Positions 1 to 5,718 of a stretch of 5,718 nucleotides of DNA are shown in pieces. Made by a program: the position numbers and the translations under genes. This DNA comes from Deltaproteobacteria bacterium. GTDB lineage: Bacteria; Desulfobacterota; Desulfuromonadia; Desulfuromonadales; BM103. Location of the stretch: contig SBFN01000251.1 of assembly GCA_006226895.1 (NCBI GenBank), positions 1 to 5,718 of the forward strand, written 5' to 3'. Every line of letters starts with the position of its first letter. Within the stretch, counting starts at the first letter, position 1. A model generated the notes under the pieces. It was not told the origin of the DNA. It searched no databases and saw only the letters and a list, made by a program, of their open reading frames with translations.

Positions 1-1269
1 CCAGAGTTTCCCTCACGCTGGTGGGGGGCTGAAGAGAGTCACTGGTTTAAAAACAAAGGTTTTAAAAAATCCGACTTCAAAGGCTTTTACGTTTCTGATG
101 CGCAAGCCACTCCCGGAGTCTTTCGCATTCCGCCGAAAGAGGTCGAGGAGATGCTGCCCCGTCAACTCCTGATGCTCAAGGTGGCCGACGAGGCCTTGCA
201 GGACGCCGGCATCAAGAAAGAGGACCTGCTCTTTACCGGGGTCTTTATCGGTACCGGGCTGGATCTTAACGCGACCAACTTCAGCTTTCGCTGGGGGCTT
301 GAAAAGCTGGCTCGCCGCTGGGCGCAGCAGCTTGGCCGCGACCTATCCGAAGCGGAACTAAATAATTGGGTAGCCGCTCTGCGCGAATCGGCCGGTCCGG
401 CCCTGAGTGCCAACCGGGTCATGGGGGCGCTCGGCAGCATCGTTGCCAGCCGGGTGGCCAAGGAGTTCAAGGTCGGCGGCCCCAGCTTCACCCTGTCGAG
501 TGAGGAGAACTCCGGTCTGCGAGCCCTCGAAGTGGGTGTGCGCGCTTTACAGGAAGGCTCTATCAACCGGGCGATTGTGGGCGCTGCAGACATGGCCGGC
601 GACCTGCGTGCGGTTCTTGGCCGACATGAAAATCAGCCTTTTTCAAAGAGTGGCGTTGCTCGCCCCTTTGATAAAAATGCTGACGGTTCCCTGGTCGGTG
701 AGGGTGCTGCTGCTGTTATCCTGAAACGACTTGATGACGCCAAGCAGGATGGTGATCATATCTATGCTGTTATCAAGGGCGTTGGTACGGCAACCGGCGG
801 CCGGGTTGAGGAAGAAACCGCCGACAGTGATGCCTATTCGCTCTCTGTGGAGCGGGCCATCTTCGAATCCGGGGCGTCTCCGGAATCAGTCTCTTACCTG
901 GAAACCCATGGCAGCGGCCTGGCCTCGGAGGATGTCCTTGAGGCGAAAGCCCTTGGCACTTTTTTCGGTGCCAAACAGACGCAAAACCCCTGCTATATCG
1001 GCAGCGCCAAAGCCGATGTCGGGCATACTGGTTCAGTTGCCGGGCTGGCGTCCCTGATCAAGGCCTCCCTCTGCCTGGAAACGCAACTTTTACCTCCGAT
1101 GCGCAACCTGCAGTCGCTCCGCTATGACTGGGTACGCGGCAAGCGCAAATTCATCGCTTCCGAAGCGGCGCAGTTCTGGTTGCGCAACCGGGTCGAAGGG
1201 CCGCGAAGAGCCCTGGTCAGCGGCCTGGGTAATGACGGAACCTGCTCCCATGTTGTCCTGGAAGGTTCT
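1..1269 (+). other. Domain: ketosynthase-like chain length factor, Cys-to-Glu
   Basis: Residues 1-423 form a condensing-enzyme (thiolase) fold lacking only its first few dozen residues, which lie outside the window. 'PKEVEEMLPRQLLMLKVADE' matches the KS block usually written PREAE-x-MDPQQRLLLE. The nucleophile region reads 'GGPSFTLSSEENSGLRALE', so the residue at the usual active Cys is Glu169 (codon 505-507). The two His motifs are kept: 'LETHGSG' (His303, codon 907) and 'GSAKADVGHTG' (Lys337 at codon 1009, His342 at codon 1024). The domain closes with 'SGLGNDGTCSHVVLE' near base 1260. Without Cys it cannot carry out normal Claisen condensation, so a chain-length-factor partner role beside an upstream KS is likely. 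Residual decarboxylase activity, as in KSQ domains, is possible but unproven. Confidence 0.85.
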
Positions 1270-4200
1270 GAAGATAAGGCAGGTCGCGCTCAGGCCACGA
1301 CAGTTGAACGGCCTCTGGGTGCCCTCAACGAAGGTCTGTTCGTTCTTGAAGCGGATCATGTCGAAGGGCTGCTGAAAAAGATTACTCAACTTCAGGACCA
1401 TGTCGCCATGGCACCTGATGGCGGGATCGAAGCCCTGGCGTTGCAGTGGTATCGGGAGACGGGTCTCAACCGGAACAACCAACGTTGTCTGGCCATGGTT
1501 GCGTCGAATCGTGCGGAACTGCTTGACCTGCTTGAGCATGCGTTCCTTGCCCTGCGTGACAACCCGGATAAGATGCTGGGTGGCAATGGCGTGAATGGAA
1601 CTGTGCTCTCCGCGAGCATTCGGGATCGTCTTTTCTATGCGCCGTCACCGCTTGCAGAGCAAGGTAAGGTTGCGTTTATCTTCCCCGGTTCCGGCAATCA
1701 TTTTGCGGGAATGGGGCGTGATCTTTCCGCTCGTTGGCCCGCTATCTACAGCCATCAGGATGGCCTGAGCAAGTTCCTGGCCCGGCAGTTTTTACCCGAA
1801 AATTTCTGGAAGTCTGAACTGACCGAGACACTGCATGACGACCATAATGCCCTGGTTATCGGGCAGGTTGCCCTGGGCACTGCAGTCAGCGACCTGGTGC
1901 GCAGCTTTGGTGTTGAGCCCAGCGCTGTGAGCGGTTACAGCCTTGGCGAATCGGCCGGTCTTTTCTCCTTCGGTGCCTGGCAGGATCGCGACGGTATGTC
2001 GCAAAGGCTTAGCGAATCGACCCTCTTTACAGAACAGCTTGCCGGCGAATGCAAGGCCGCTCGCAAAGTCTGGAACTTGGGCAAGAGCGAACAGGTCGAC
2101 TGGGTCTTAGGTCTTGTCGATGCCCCTGCCGTAAAGGTGAAAGAGGCGTTGGTCGGTAAAGACCGGGCCTATCTGCTGATCATCAATACGCATAAGGAGT
2201 GCGTGGTCGGTGGCGACCGTAACCAGGTCGAAAGCCTGGCGCGCGAAGTCAATGGTCACTTCTTCCCCCTGCGTGGTGTAACCACGGTGCATTGCGAGGT
2301 TGCCGAGCCGGTGGCGAAGCCTTACCGGGATCTGCACCTCTTCCCGGTGACTGCACCCGATGACATTACTTTCTACAGCTGCCATCTGGGTCAGAGCTAT
2401 AAGGTCACCACAGAAAGCGCTGCCGATGTGATCCTCGGGCAGGCGCTGGAGACAGTTGACTACACCAAGGTCATCGAACAGGCCTACGCTGACGGCGTAC
2501 GCATTTTCCTCGAGATGGGGCCGGGCAATTCCTGCAGCCGGATGATCGGCAACATCCTCGAAGGCAAGCCGCATATGACCCGCGCGGCCTGTTACCCGGG
2601 GCAGAAAGCCACTTCCTTGATCCTGAGTCTGCTCGCCAACTGTTTGGCGGAACGGGTGCCGGTTAACCTTGAGGCACTCTACCCGTCGAGTATGAAGATT
2701 GCTGAGAAGCTTTCCGGGCCGAGGATTGAAACGGCGATTGGTGGGGTGGCATTCACTCCGGCACCAATGCCAGAGAAACCAATCAAGAACGCCGGACGCG
2801 GGACGCAGGACGTGGGACGTGAAAAGCCTGCAAGCGTAAAACCCGTAGCTGTGCCGGTTGTTGACGCCGGGGCGATTACTGATCCCCTGGTGGTGCAGAT
2901 GGCTGAGACGGCAGCTATGAATGCCAGAACTCATGAAGCCTACCTGAAGTTTGCCAGCACAATGGAGAAGACGCTGACCGAAAACATCAACCTGCAGATG
3001 TCTTTGCTGCAGAAAATGGCTGCCAATGGTGAGCCTATTCCGAGCCTTGAGCCTGCGCTTCAAGTGGAACGCGGGATGCGGGACGCGGGACGTGAAAGCC
3101 ATGCCCCTGTCCAACCCCCGCTTTACAATCGTGAAATGTGCATGGAGTTTGCCATCGGTTCGATCGCCAGGATGCTCGGACCGGAATTTGCCGAAGTCGA
3201 TACTTACCCGACCCGTGTCAGGCTGCCCGATGAACCGTTGATGCTGGTGGATCGCATCATGACGCTTGAGGGCGAGCCGCGCACCATGACCAGTGGCCGG
3301 GTGGTGACGGAACATGACGTCACAGCAGATCGCTGGTATCTTGATGGCGGCCGCATTCCGACCTGTGTTGCGGTCGAAGCCGGTCAAGCGGATCTCTTCC
3401 TTTCCGGTTACTTAGGGATCGACTTTATCAGTAAAGGCAAGGCTGTCTATCGCCTGCTCGATGCGGTGGTCACCTTTCATCGCGGTTTACCAGTGCCGGG
3501 CGATGTGATCCGCTACGATATCAAGATCGACCATTTCTTCCGCCAGGACCAGACCTATCTCTTCCGTTTCAACTTCGAAGGTACCGTGAACGGCGAGCCG
3601 CTGCTGTCGATGCAGAACGGTTGTGCAGGCTTCTTTACAGAACAGGAGTTGGCTGCGGGCAAAGGGATTGTTCACACCAAGCTCGATTTGCTGCCGCAAC
3701 CCGGTATCAAGCCTGATGACTGGCGTGATTTGGTCCCCTTGACCGTGGAGGCTTACGATGAAGCTCAGGTCGATGCCATCTACGCCGGCGATCTTGCGAC
3801 GGCCTTCGGCGAGCTTTTTGCCGATCTGAAACTGACAAAACCCTACACCTTGCCGGGTGGCTATTTGAAGCTTGTCGACCGGGTCATCGAACTCAACCCG
3901 CAGGGTGGTCGTTATGGCCTCGGTCAGATTCGCGCCGAGATGGACATCAGCCCGGACGCCTGGTTTTTAACCTGCCACTTCTGTGATGACAACGTCATGC
4001 CCGGCACCCTGATGTACGAGTGCTGCATGCACACCCTGCGCATCTTCTTGCTGCGTATGGGCTGGGTCGGTGAAGACGGCACCACCTGGTGTGAGCCGAT
4101 CCCCGGCGTTGACAGTGGCCTGAAGTGCCGTGGCCAGGTTGTTGAGACGACCAAAACCGTGACCTACCAAGTCAGCATCAAGGAACTCGGCTACGGTCCG

Positions 4201-5454
4201 GAGCCATTTGCGATTGTCGATGCGCTGATGTTTGCCGATGGCAAAGCGATCGTCGAAATCCCGAACATGTCAGTCCGCCTGGCGGGTCTGAACCGCGAGA
4301 AGGTCGAAGGGCTTTGGCCAGCAGCTGGCCCTGATCTGACTCCTGTCAACCCCCAGCCCCCGACCCCCAGCCCCCGGGCCCTCTATGATTACGAAAAAAT
4401 TCTCGCCTTCTCGGATGGCAATCCATCCGAGGCTTTCGGTGAACCCTACAAGATTTTCGACAGCGAGCGTAAGATTGCCCGCCTGCCGCGGCCACCGTTC
4501 CAGTTCCTCGATCGCATCGTTGATGTAACTGGTGAAGCGTTCGAGTTGGTCGAGGGCGCAACCTGCGAAGCCGAGTACGATGTTCCGACCGATGCCTGGT
4601 ATTTCCAGGCAGGACGACAGCCGGAGATGCCGTTCAGTGTTTTGCTTGAAGCCGGTTTACAGCCGTGCGGTTGGCTGGCCGCTTATCTCGGTTCGGCACT
4701 GACCAGCGCAACCGATCTCAAGTTCCGCAACCTTGACGGCAACGCTGTGCAGCACCGCCCGGTTACGCCGGATACAGGGACTTTGACCACCAAGGTTACG
4801 ATCACCCGTATTGCCAGCAGTGGCGGTATGATCATCCAGAATTACGATTTTGAAATCAGCGATCATCTCGGGCCGGTCTATACCGGCGACACGGTCTTTG
4901 GCTTCTTCTCGGCAGAGTCTCTCGCTCAACAGGTCGGCGTGCGTGAAGCTAAACCATACCAACCGAGCGCGCAAGAGATTGCCCGTGCCGAGCAGTTTGA
5001 CTATCCCACTGAAGCTCCTTTCCCTGAACAGAAGCTGCGCATGATCGATCGCATTGAACTGTTCGTTGCTGATGGTGGCCCGGCCGAACTTGGCTTTCTG
5101 CGCGGAAGTAAGCTTGTTGATCCCAATGAATGGTTCTTCGAGGCCCACTTTTACGAGGATCCTGTTTGTCCCGGATCCCTTGGTCTTGAATCCTTTTTGC
5201 AACTGCTTAAAGTCGCGGCGGTCAAGCGCTGGGGCGGTACTGCCGATACTGTTCTTGAGACCATTGCCCACGGCGAGCAGCATCGCTGGAACTATCGCGG
5301 TCAGATTATTCCGAGCAACGATAAGGTCCTGGTCGAAGCGCTCATCACCTCGGTTGATGATGACCAACGACTTCTGAAAGCCGACGGTTACCTTGCGGTG
5401 GATGGCAAGGTCATCTACCAGATGAAGGATTTCACGGTTCGGGTCAGGAGATGA
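1..5454 (+). CDS. pfaC: Pfa-type polyunsaturated fatty acid / secondary lipid synthase subunit (CLF-AT-DH-DH), 5'-truncated
   Basis: This is the C-terminal 1817 residues of an iterative type I PKS/FAS-like megasynthase, presumably cytoplasmic, ending at TGA 5452-5454. The frame is open to base 1. The 50 codons before the first in-frame ATG (151) encode conserved KS sequence running into 'PPKEVEEMLPRQLLML', so ATG 151 is not the start. Domains in window residues are a KS-like CLF 1-423, a linker 424-554, an AT 555-895, a linker 896-1069, and FabA-like double hotdog dehydratases at 1070-1430 and 1494-1817. In Pfa systems such a subunit helps set chain length and dehydrates/isomerises beta-hydroxyacyl-ACP to place cis double bonds. 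ACP, KR and ER are absent here and must come from partner subunits. The order resembles myxobacterial Pfa3 without its terminal acyltransferase; gammaproteobacterial PfaC lacks the internal AT. A catalytic KS is probably encoded upstream but is not seen. The family call is firm. The symbol is by similarity of the CLF and DH parts, and the actual product (EPA/DHA-type or another lipid) cannot be read from the sequence. Confidence 0.93.
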   Translation, partial: PEFPSRWWGAEESHWFKNKGFKKSDFKGFYVSDAQATPGVFRIPPKEVEEMLPRQLLMLKVADEALQDAGIKKEDLLFTGVFIGTGLDLNATNFSFRWGLEKLARRWAQQLGRDLSEAELNNWVAALRESAGPALSANRVMGALGSIVASRVAKEFKVGGPSFTLSSEENSGLRALEVGVRALQEGSINRAIVGAADMAGDLRAVLGRHENQPFSKSGVARPFDKNADGSLVGEGAAAVILKRLDDAKQDGDHIYAVIKGVGTATGGRVEEETADSDAYSLSVERAIFESGASPESVSYLETHGSGLASEDVLEAKALGTFFGAKQTQNPCYIGSAKADVGHTGSVAGLASLIKASLCLETQLLPPMRNLQSLRYDWVRGKRKFIASEAAQFWLRNRVEGPRRALVSGLGNDGTCSHVVLEGSEDKAGRAQATTVERPLGALNEGLFVLEADHVEGLLKKITQLQDHVAMAPDGGIEALALQWYRETGLNRNNQRCLAMVASNRAELLDLLEHAFLALRDNPDKMLGGNGVNGTVLSASIRDRLFYAPSPLAEQGKVAFIFPGSGNHFAGMGRDLSARWPAIYSHQDGLSKFLARQFLPENFWKSELTETLHDDHNALVIGQVALGTAVSDLVRSFGVEPSAVSGYSLGESAGLFSFGAWQDRDGMSQRLSESTLFTEQLAGECKAARKVWNLGKSEQVDWVLGLVDAPAVKVKEALVGKDRAYLLIINTHKECVVGGDRNQVESLAREVNGHFFPLRGVTTVHCEVAEPVAKPYRDLHLFPVTAPDDITFYSCHLGQSYKVTTESAADVILGQALETVDYTKVIEQAYADGVRIFLEMGPGNSCSRMIGNILEGKPHMTRAACYPGQKATSLILSLLANCLAERVPVNLEALYPSSMKIAEKLSGPRIETAIGGVAFTPAPMPEKPIKNAGRGTQDVGREKPASVKPVAVPVVDAGAITDPLVVQMAETAAMNARTHEAYLKFASTMEKTLTENINLQMSLLQKMAANGEPIPSLEPALQVERGMRDAGRESHAPVQPPLYNREMCMEFAIGSIARMLGPEFAEVDTYPTRVRLPDEPLMLVDRIMTLEGEPRTMTSGRVVTEHDVTADRWYLDGGRIPTCVAVEAGQADLFLSGYLGIDFISKGKAVYRLLDAVVTFHRGLPVPGDVIRYDIKIDHFFRQDQTYLFRFNFEGTVNGEPLLSMQNGCAGFFTEQELAAGKGIVHTKLDLLPQPGIKPDDWRDLVPLTVEAYDEAQVDAIYAGDLATAFGELFADLKLTKPYTLPGGYLKLVDRVIELNPQGGRYGLGQIRAEMDISPDAWFLTCHFCDDNVMPGTLMYECCMHTLRIFLLRMGWVGEDGTTWCEPIPGVDSGLKCRGQVVETTKTVTYQVSIKELGYGPEPFAIVDALMFADGKAIVEIPNMSVRLAGLNREKVEGLWPAAGPDLTPVNPQPPTPSPRALYDYEKILAFSDGNPSEAFGEPYKIFDSERKIARLPRPPFQFLDRIVDVTGEAFELVEGATCEAEYDVPTDAWYFQAGRQPEMPFSVLLEAGLQPCGWLAAYLGSALTSATDLKFRNLDGNAVQHRPVTPDTGTLTTKVTITRIASSGGMIIQNYDFEISDHLGPVYTGDTVFGFFSAESLAQQVGVREAKPYQPSAQEIARAEQFDYPTEAPFPEQKLRMIDRIELFVADGGPAELGFLRGSKLVDPNEWFFEAHFYEDPVCPGSLGLESFLQLLKVAAVKRWGGTADTVLETIAHGEQHRWNYRGQIIPSNDKVLVEALITSVDDDQRLLKADGYLAVDGKVIYQMKDFTVRVRR
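1663..2685 (+). other. Domain: acyltransferase (FabD/PfaB-like fold)
   Basis: Residues 555-895 begin with 'KVAFIFPGSGNHFAGMGRDL', the AT opening motif, with Ser564 where FabD has the oxyanion-loop Gln of GQG. The nucleophile elbow is 'SGYSLGESAG', with catalytic Ser647 (codon 1939-1941) and Tyr in place of the usual His before it. The second catalytic residue is His764 (codon 2290-2292) in 'TTVHCEVAEPV', 117 residues later. The ferredoxin-like subdomain shows 'LLIINTHKECVVGGD', and the end shows 'FLEMGPGNSCSRMI'. By ungapped alignment the Arg that binds the malonyl carboxylate in FabD (+25 from Ser) is Glu672, with Arg669 nearby. The extender specificity is therefore doubtful. A PfaB-like role in acyl transfer or release is an alternative to malonyl loading. 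Confidence 0.85.
2787..2821 (+). repeat. Tandem heptanucleotide array A (5 units) within the coding sequence
   Basis: Five consecutive 7-bp units: GAACGCC, GGACGCG, GGACGCA, then GGACGTG twice; the first unit is the most degenerate. The array is followed by AAAAGCC. It is translated as part of the AT-DH1 linker ('NAGRGTQDVGRE'). Three units make 21 bp and so a 7-residue period. It shares units and 3' flank with the array at 3067-3094. The consensus GGACGYR resembles heptamer repeats I recall from intergenic DNA of Geobacter/Desulfuromonas-like genomes; that link is memory, not search. Confidence 0.85.
3067..3094 (+). repeat. Tandem heptanucleotide array B (4 units) within the coding sequence
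   Basis: Four 7-bp units (GAACGCG, GGATGCG, GGACGCG, GGACGTG) followed by AAAGCC. It is a second copy of the array ending at 2821. The 30 bases from 3067 match the 30 from 2794 at all but four positions, and both copies lie in the same reading frame, 273 bp apart, giving the related peptides 'ERGMRDAGRE' and 'GRGTQDVGRE'. It lies on the C-terminal side of the helical segment, just before the dehydratase region. Confidence 0.85.
3208..4290 (+). other. Domain: FabA-like dehydratase DH1 (double hotdog)
   Basis: Residues 1070-1430 are two hotdog folds in tandem. The N-terminal one ('PLMLVDRIM', Asp1084) has 'WYLDGGRIPTCVAVEAGQAD', where the FabA catalytic His is replaced by Gly1117, so it is probably structural. 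The C-terminal one ('YLKLVDRVIEL', Asp1293) has 'TCHFCDDNVMPGTLMYECC', with His1326 (codon 3976-3978) and Glu1340 fourteen residues later, the spacing of FabA His70/Asp84 and of FabZ His/Glu. The acid here is Glu. It is expected to dehydrate beta-hydroxyacyl-ACP and perhaps isomerise the double bond. This pseudo-plus-active layout is the known form of PfaC-type dehydratases. Confidence 0.9.
4350..4377 (+). repeat. Tandem heptanucleotide array C (4 units, C-rich) within the coding sequence
   Basis: Four 7-bp units of the form CCCCCRR (CCCCCAG, CCCCCGA, CCCCCAG, CCCCCGG), which can also be seen as two 14-bp units differing at the last base. The array is translated as a Pro-rich stretch ('NPQPPTPSPRA') in the linker between DH1 and DH2. 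Its sequence is unrelated to the GGACGYR arrays, but it has the same unit length, a similar copy number and the same kind of location. Confidence 0.85.
4480..5451 (+). other. Domain: FabA-like dehydratase DH2 (double hotdog), C-terminus of protein
   Basis: Residues 1494-1817 are the second double hotdog. Its N-terminal half ('PPFQFLDRIVDV', Asp1504) carries 'WYFQAGRQPEMPFSVLLEAG' followed by 'LQPCGWLAAYLGS', with Gly1538 at the catalytic His position, so it is likely inactive. Its C-terminal half ('LRMIDRIELF', Asp1683) carries 'WFFEAHFYEDPVCPGSLGLE' and then 'SFLQLLK', a close match to the PfaC/thraustochytrid OrfC motif as I recall it, with His1716 (codon 5146-5148) and Glu1730. The two DH domains of Pfa enzymes are thought to act at different chain lengths or with different isomerisation outcomes; which does what here cannot be told. 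The protein ends about 87 residues after Glu1730, with no further domain. Confidence 0.9.
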
Positions 5455-5483
5455 CACAAGGAAACGAAGAGAATGACAAGGCC

Positions 5484-5574
5484 TTCACCACAGAGTCTTG
5501 GAGGGCCCAGAGAAAGTCTGGAAGAGATCATTTCCTACCCCGGTTTTTCGCTGTGTTTCCGTGTTTCAGTTTTT
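5484..5574. repeat. Degenerate imperfect inverted repeat downstream of the gene; possible terminator
   Basis: The left part contains 'TTCACCACAGAGTCTTGGAG' and runs into 'GGCCCAGAGAAAG'. The right part, 'CGCTGTGTTTCCGTGTTTCAG' (5549-5569), is roughly its reverse complement. By hand about 15 of 25 positions pair with one gap, and G:U pairs would add several, around a loop of roughly 25 bases. Five T residues follow (5570-5574). The left arm resembles the widespread 'CACCACAGAGnCACnGAG' intergenic repeat I recall from deltaproteobacterial and other genomes. It may act as a weak rho-independent terminator for the upstream gene. Both readings are tentative. Confidence 0.4.
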
Positions 5575-5718
5575 ATTGGTTGTAGACCAGAATCAAAATC
5601 AAACGGACGCTGGTTGACGTTGAAAAAGTTGATCTTAACGTTTTCAGATCTGTGTTTAATTAAAGAATTTGCCTGTCTGCCTCACAGCAGGTAGTATGTG
5701 GCCTGCTTGGCATTAATT
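5575..5718. other. Intergenic remainder, no gene recognised
   Basis: This stretch is more AT-rich than the gene. No coding region, RNA gene or clear promoter was recognised. A short hairpin (AGCAGG 5686-5691 with CCTGCT 5702-5707) and a lone TTTAAT (5655-5660) are present, but neither has the companion elements needed for a call. Confidence 0.5.

Larger units (their letters stand above)
2686..3207 (+). other. Interdomain linker AT-DH1 with a predicted helical segment
   Basis: Residues 896-1069 join AT to the first dehydratase. The first part is rich in Pro, Ala, Lys and Gly and looks disordered. Residues 961-1009 (bases 2881-3027) lack Pro after the second residue and carry many Ala, Met, Leu, Glu and Gln ('MAETAAMNARTHEAYLKFAS'), consistent with a long amphipathic helix or short coiled coil. 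Heptanucleotide arrays flank this helix on both sides. From 'MCMEFAIGSIARMLGPEFAE' (about residue 1046) the sequence becomes conserved-looking and leads into DH1. No phosphopantetheine (DSL-type) motif is present, so this is not an ACP. Confidence 0.6.

Noticed and set aside
151..153. ATG as start codon of the large gene
   Set aside because: The frame continues open to base 1, and the 50 codons before it encode KS-fold sequence continuous with the conserved motif that follows.
2686..3207. An ACP domain in the long linker
   Set aside because: No DSL-type phosphopantetheine attachment motif is present; the helical segment lacks the ACP pattern.
2107..3387. Long antisense open frame (426 codons)
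   Set aside because: It lies opposite conserved AT and DH domains; its composition reflects the GC-rich codon positions of the real gene and it has no recognisable motifs.
4657..5457. Antisense open frame (266 codons)
   Set aside because: It is a shadow of the DH2 domain, whose plus-strand reading carries clear catalytic motifs.
5614..5660. Possible sigma70 promoter (TTGACG 5614, TTGAAA 5620, TTGATC 5629, TTTAAT 5655)
   Set aside because: No -35/-10 pair has acceptable spacing with good matches in both boxes; the best -10-like TTTAAT is 20 bp from TTGATC.
5473..5694. Small open frame of 73 codons after the synthase gene, with AAGGA at 5458-5462 about 10 bp before its ATG
   Set aside because: It runs through the degenerate inverted repeat, and its translation has no recognisable domain and looks like translated repeat; the Shine-Dalgarno-like bases are probably chance.
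5686..5707. Six-bp hairpin AGCAGG/CCTGCT as a terminator
   Set aside because: Short stem, 10-base loop and no T-run after it.
5707..5718. TTGGCA at the window edge as the -24 part of a sigma54 promoter
   Set aside because: The following bases do not continue the usual consensus, and the -12 element would lie past the window end.

Overview
The window is almost filled by one truncated gene on the plus strand. Bases 1-5454 are the 3' part (1817 codons plus stop) of a multidomain secondary-lipid / polyunsaturated-fatty-acid (Pfa-type) synthase subunit. The frame is open from base 1, and the first 50 codons before the first in-frame ATG (base 151) already read as ketosynthase-fold sequence. The real start, and probably at least one more domain, therefore lie upstream of the window.

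Domain order, in window residues: a ketosynthase-like chain-length-factor domain with the active-site Cys replaced by Glu (1-423); a KS-to-AT linker (424-554); an acyltransferase with its Ser/His pair but an atypical acyl-binding region (555-895); a long linker with a helical segment (896-1069); a first FabA-like double hotdog dehydratase (1070-1430); a short Pro-rich linker (1431-1493); and a second double hotdog (1494-1817). No ACP, ketoreductase or enoyl reductase is visible. The protein must work with partner subunits, by analogy an ACP-tandem PfaA/Pfa2-type protein and a PfaD/Pfa1-type enoyl reductase. CLF-AT-DH-DH matches the central part of the myxobacterial Pfa3 plan more closely than marine gammaproteobacterial PfaC (KS-CLF-DH-DH). 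No C-terminal acylglycerolphosphate acyltransferase follows.

The most unusual feature is three short tandem arrays of 7-bp units inside the coding sequence, all within interdomain linkers: two related GGACGYR-type arrays in the AT-DH1 linker and one CCCCCRR-type array in the DH1-DH2 linker. Because 7 is not a multiple of 3, gain or loss of one unit would shift the frame, and stops follow in both alternative frames. This makes the arrays candidate switch points, or at least hot spots of linker evolution.

Bases 5455-5718 (264 bp) are less GC-rich and hold no convincing gene. They contain a degenerate imperfect inverted repeat ending in a T-run (about 5484-5574), resembling a 'CACAGAG...' intergenic repeat I associate with deltaproteobacterial and other environmental genomes. 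The rest shows nothing definite.

Organism: the gene family, the moderately GC-rich coding sequence and the heptamer repeats suggest a deltaproteobacterium (Desulfuromonadales/Geobacter-like, or a relative). This is inference from recall and not proven by the window.
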